From NCBI RefSeq assembly GCF_003466125.1, contig NZ_QSOC01000006.1, positions 62,001 to 126,000 on the forward strand: a DNA stretch of 64,000 nt, read 5' to 3'. Source of the stretch: Collinsella sp. TM10-22. GTDB taxonomy: Bacteria > Actinomycetota > Coriobacteriia > Coriobacteriales > Coriobacteriaceae. The notes under the pieces are model-generated. The model had not been told where the DNA came from. It saw only the letters and a list, made by a program, of their open reading frames with translations, and ran no database searches. The position numbers and the translations under genes were made by a program. This document shows, piece after piece, positions 61,205-64,000 of the stretch; the first letter of the stretch is position 1; every line of letters starts with the position of its first letter.

Positions 61205-61517
61205 CGAGTTTTTGGTCCTGTGGCTTTCGTCGTGGGCGGCCATCGCGTTTTTCCGCATTGCCCCGGCGTTTGCTTTGCGTGGGAGAACGCTTTCACTCCG
61301 CGTTACCGAGGCCTTGGGCTATATTCCGCCCGCTGCCTTTGCGGCGCTAGTCGCTAACGACCTGATAAGCCCCGGCGCTTTCGATGCCGGCTTGTGGCAG
61401 GGCTTGATTCCCTGGATCGCATCTGCCGGCGTCGTGGCGGTGGTAATCAAGACAAAGTCGATGCTGTGGTGCTGCGTCTCGGGCATCGTGCTCTATATCG
61501 TTTTGAGCCTCGTATAA
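61194..61517 (+). CDS. azlD: AzlD-family small subunit
   Basis: A 107-residue protein with four hydrophobic segments; RIAPAFALRGRTLS and EALGYIPPAAFAALVANDLI match the AzlD family. It is the partner of AzlC in branched-chain amino acid export. The ATG at 61194 follows GAAGGGGTGCTCGCG and lies inside the azlC end. Confidence 0.87.
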   Translation: MPVNEFLVLWLSSWAAIAFFRIAPAFALRGRTLSLRVTEALGYIPPAAFAALVANDLISPGAFDAGLWQGLIPWIASAGVVAVVIKTKSMLWCCVSGIVLYIVLSLV

Positions 61518-61659
61518 GAGCAAGGCGCGTTTACCGTCTCGACTTTGCGAATCGAATTTCTCACCGAGCCTGTCTGCTTCTTCTGGTACCATGGTCAAAC
61601 TTTACTGTAGCAAAGTATGACGTGGGCTTTTGTGTCCCATCAACGGAAATGGGGGTTTC

Positions 61660-62682
61660 ATGGCACAGGAAGCGACCGCCAACGAGCAAAAGAAATTCAA
61701 AGTACCGCGAATCCCGGGCGACATCATGATCTACCCGATGATCGTCGGTCTTTTGCTCAATACCTTCTGCCCGCAGGTCTTCGAGATCGGTGGCTTCTTT
61801 ACCGCCGCCTGTCGCGGCGGTTCCAATACCATCGTCGCCGCGATCCTGCTCTTCGTGGGTGCCGGCATCAGCTTTAAGTCCACGCCGGGCGCTATCAAGA
61901 CCGGCGTCGTCGTACTGATCCCTAAGCTTGTGGTGGCAGCCGCGCTGGGCCTGGGCGTTGCGTATTTCTTTAACGACAACTTTTTGGGCCTGAGCTCGGT
62001 CTCCATTATCGGCGGCATCACCTTCTGCAACATGGCGCTCTATACGGGCATCATGGGCGAGTTTGGCGATGAGTCCGAGCAGGGCGCCGTGGGCATCCTG
62101 TTCTTTACGGCCGGCCCCGCCGTCACCATGATCATCCTGGGCGTTTCTGGTCTTGCTAACATCCCGCTGGGCACCATCGTCGGCTCCATCCTGCCGCTTG
62201 TCATCGGTATGGTTTTGGGCAACCTCTTCCCGTTCATAAAGAACCTGCTGGTTCCCGGCACCAATCCCGCGATTGCCGTCATCGGATTTCAGCTTGGTGC
62301 ATCCATGAGCCTGTCGAGCTTTGTCACTGGTGGCATTTCCGGCATCTTGCTGGGCCTTGTTACGTTGTTTGTCGTCGGTCCCATCACCTTTGCGTTCGAG
62401 CGCCTGTGCGGTGGTAACGGCAAGGCCGCCGTGGCTTGCTCCACCATCGCCGGCACGGCTATGACCACGCCGGTTGCTCTTGCCGAGGTGGCGCCGCGCT
62501 ATGCAGAGCTTGCGCCCGCCGCGTACGCCCAGATCGCCACCGCTGTTATCATCACGGCGATCATGGCTCCGATTCTTACTGGCTGGGTCGATAAGAAGTT
62601 CTGCCAGGGCAAGGAGGACCTGTCGTCCGCCGGTGTCGAGGCCATCGAGGAAGCCGTCGCGACCGACATCTATGGCGAGTAG
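61660..62682 (+). CDS. kdgT: 2-keto-3-deoxygluconate permease
   Basis: A 340-residue transporter of the KdgT family with about ten membrane helices: RIPGDIMIYPMIVGLLLNTF, SNTIVAAILLFVGAGISF, GGITFCNMALYTGIMGEFGD and IAGTAMTTPVALAEVAPRYA. It imports 2-keto-3-deoxygluconate, a pectin/glycan breakdown product. The ATG at 61660 has GGGGGTTTC upstream. No KDG kinase or aldolase gene is near, so the pathway is not local. Confidence 0.9.
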   Translation: MAQEATANEQKKFKVPRIPGDIMIYPMIVGLLLNTFCPQVFEIGGFFTAACRGGSNTIVAAILLFVGAGISFKSTPGAIKTGVVVLIPKLVVAAALGLGVAYFFNDNFLGLSSVSIIGGITFCNMALYTGIMGEFGDESEQGAVGILFFTAGPAVTMIILGVSGLANIPLGTIVGSILPLVIGMVLGNLFPFIKNLLVPGTNPAIAVIGFQLGASMSLSSFVTGGISGILLGLVTLFVVGPITFAFERLCGGNGKAAVACSTIAGTAMTTPVALAEVAPRYAELAPAAYAQIATAVIITAIMAPILTGWVDKKFCQGKEDLSSAGVEAIEEAVATDIYGE

Positions 62683-62726
62683 CAATCGTCATTCATCAAT
62701 GATGCCGGCGCGCAATTCGCGCCGCT

Positions 62727-62770
62727 CGAGCGTCCGAACGGAAGCTGTCTTGCAGTAATGTTCGGACGCT
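62727..62770 (+). terminator. Hairpin after kdgT
   Basis: GAGCGTCCGAAC pairs perfectly with GTTCGGACGCTC around a 20-nt loop; no strong T-run follows. Confidence 0.7.
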
Positions 62771-62870
62771 CTGCTATGACTCCCTTTACCCCTACGGAAT
62801 AGGGGGTGTTTATTTCCCAGGCACGATTCGGGAGATTCTGGCCACTTGGATATTGAAGGGATGGCGTCTA

Positions 62871-64000
62871 GTGGTTAAGGCACTCAAGATTGAGATATTC
62901 GTGCTCTGCATGATTGTTCTTATCGGGCTTGCCGCGCGAAGCCGTCGCTCTTTATTCTCGAGTACCCAGCAGCTATTGTTTAGCATGCTCGGCTATACCT
63001 CTGCCGCGTAAATATTATTCGATATGATCTGGACGCTCTCGGATGGTGTGGACGGCACGCTGGGCATTGCCGCCAACTGGATTTCCAACGCGGTTTCGTT
63101 TTCGCTCTTTGCCATCGCGTGCCTCATTTGGTTTATCTATTCCGAGACAGTGCAGGGCTCTCGCCTTTTGACCGCGCGCTATAAGGTGGCGCTCGTAACG
63201 TTGCCTACGGTGCTGGTGGTCGTGCTGGCGTTTACGAGCTGCTGGACGCACGCCCTGTTCTATATCGATGCGCAGGGCGTGTATCATCGCTGCTTTGCCT
63301 ATATGATCCAGCCCATCGTCAGCTACTGCTACGTTATTCATACGTCCCTGCACGCGTTTGTGCAATCGCGCAGGGTCGAGAGTCTACAAAAGAAGGCCAT
63401 CTATCGAACCTTGGCATTTTTCGCCATTCCGGTCCTGGTGGGCGGCACCTTTCAGGTCGTGTTTTCGGTGCCCGGGCTTTGTGTCGGCATAATGATTAGC
63501 ATGCTGCTGCTCTACATCGTCTGCCAGGAGCAGCTGATCTCGACCGATCCGTTGACTGGCCTCAACAATCGAAACCGATTTGAGACCTATATGCTGTCGC
63601 TCTTCTCGAATGCGGATCATACGGGCGATGTGTATCTGCTCATGATGGACGCTGATGGCTTTAAGCAGATTAATGATCGCTACGGACATGTGGAGGGTGA
63701 CCGCGCTCTTCAGCTCATCTCCACCGCGCCCAAAGATGTCTGCTCGGCGTCTGGTGGCTTTATCGCACGTTATGGCGGCGATGAGTTCGTAGTGCTCCAA
63801 AAGGCGATAGCAGAGCAGGACATCATGCGCCTGTGCGAGGCAATCAACGACGAGCTCGCGCGTGCCGAGGTGCTGTATCTGTTGCGGATGTCCATCGGTT
63901 ACGCACGGGTCGGTGATGGTGTCGATACCTGGCAAGACTTGCTTCGCGCTGCCGATGCGGAGCTCTACCGCGTAAAGCACGAGAAGAAAAAGGCCGGCGT
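62871..64000 (+). pseudogene. Membrane diguanylate cyclase (GGDEF) interrupted by an in-frame stop, 3' end outside
   Basis: GTG 62871 (AAGGGATGGCGTCTA upstream) opens a frame of 46 codons with one membrane helix (IFVLCMIVLIGLAA) and stops at TAA 63009-63011. The same frame resumes at once (ILFDMIWTLSDGVDGT) and continues with about six more helices and a GGDEF domain: TDPLTGLNNRNRFE, MDADGFKQINDRYGHVEGD, RYGGDEFVVL, then RAADAELYRVKHEKKK, to the window end. Both halves are in one frame, so a single nonsense change explains the break. Translation could restart at ATG 63024, without a clear RBS. If active it makes c-di-GMP; the GGDEF motif is intact. Confidence 0.85.

Noticed and set aside
1..64000. 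tRNA or rRNA genes, or phage/integron att sites
   Set aside because: No sequence with a clear cloverleaf or rRNA signature was noticed by eye; a tRNAscan/Infernal run would be decisive.

Overview
The window looks like the chromosome of a gut Coriobacteriia, most probably a Collinsella species. This is an inference from the high-GC coding style, the gene content (bile salt hydrolase, electron-bifurcating-type lactate dehydrogenase with Etf proteins, DUF3516 helicase, bacterial Elp3) and the many small intergenic hairpins. No rRNA, tRNA, CRISPR array, prophage or insertion sequence was recognised. Almost all of it is ordinary chromosome with short intergenic gaps.

Layout. 0-5.7 kb: partial trmL, a CobW-type GTPase, an ArsC/Spx-like protein without the catalytic Cys, a flavodoxin-like reductase, a patatin-like lipase, and a thiamine salvage operon (thiM, thiamine-binding protein, thiE) under a TPP riboswitch with its own terminator. 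5.7-12.5 kb: HAD phosphatase, LysR regulator, MetE-like methyltransferase, a uracil/xanthine permease, an esterase and an AzgA-type purine permease. 12.7-20.9 kb: two small peptide-deformylase-like genes (one without the catalytic Glu), bile salt hydrolase, Kup potassium transporter, a DMT exporter with a divergent LysR regulator, and an XRE-HTH/aminotransferase fusion behind repeated ATTGAACTT boxes. 21-27 kb: a winged-helix-like protein with an RGG-rich tail, a gap full of hairpins, pdxST with divergent pdxR, and a nuclease-like gene lying between two copies of a 121-123 bp structured repeat. 27-36 kb: rubrerythrin, alcohol and aldehyde dehydrogenases, MFS transporter, ChbG-like deacetylase, phosphoesterase, DUF2130 protein, with several duplicated gene-end/terminator blocks and a phosphoesterase remnant. 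36-46 kb: DUF3516 helicase, trmB, a methyltransferase, an XRE/DUF4097 envelope pair, elp3 and a spermidine-synthase-like protein. 45.9-51.5 kb: a three-gene TerB-N protein / BrxD-like ATPase / helicase operon, the best candidate for a poorly characterised nucleic-acid-processing or defence system. 51.5-55.6 kb: DUF554 membrane protein and a five-gene surface/secretion operon with a LAQTG sortase-type anchor. 55.9-64 kb: lactate dehydrogenase-EtfB-EtfA, HD phosphohydrolase, azlCD, kdgT, and a membrane GGDEF gene broken by an in-frame stop.

Two themes stand out. First, there are several families of dispersed hairpin repeats, and some copies supply the stop codon of the preceding gene. One family (three copies) keeps an internal stem whose pairing is preserved by compensatory changes and flanks a PD-(D/E)XK-like gene. 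Second, several enzyme-family proteins lack a key catalytic residue while keeping the fold. Starts were moved from the longest open frame to the codon with the best ribosome binding site; these choices are noted per gene.
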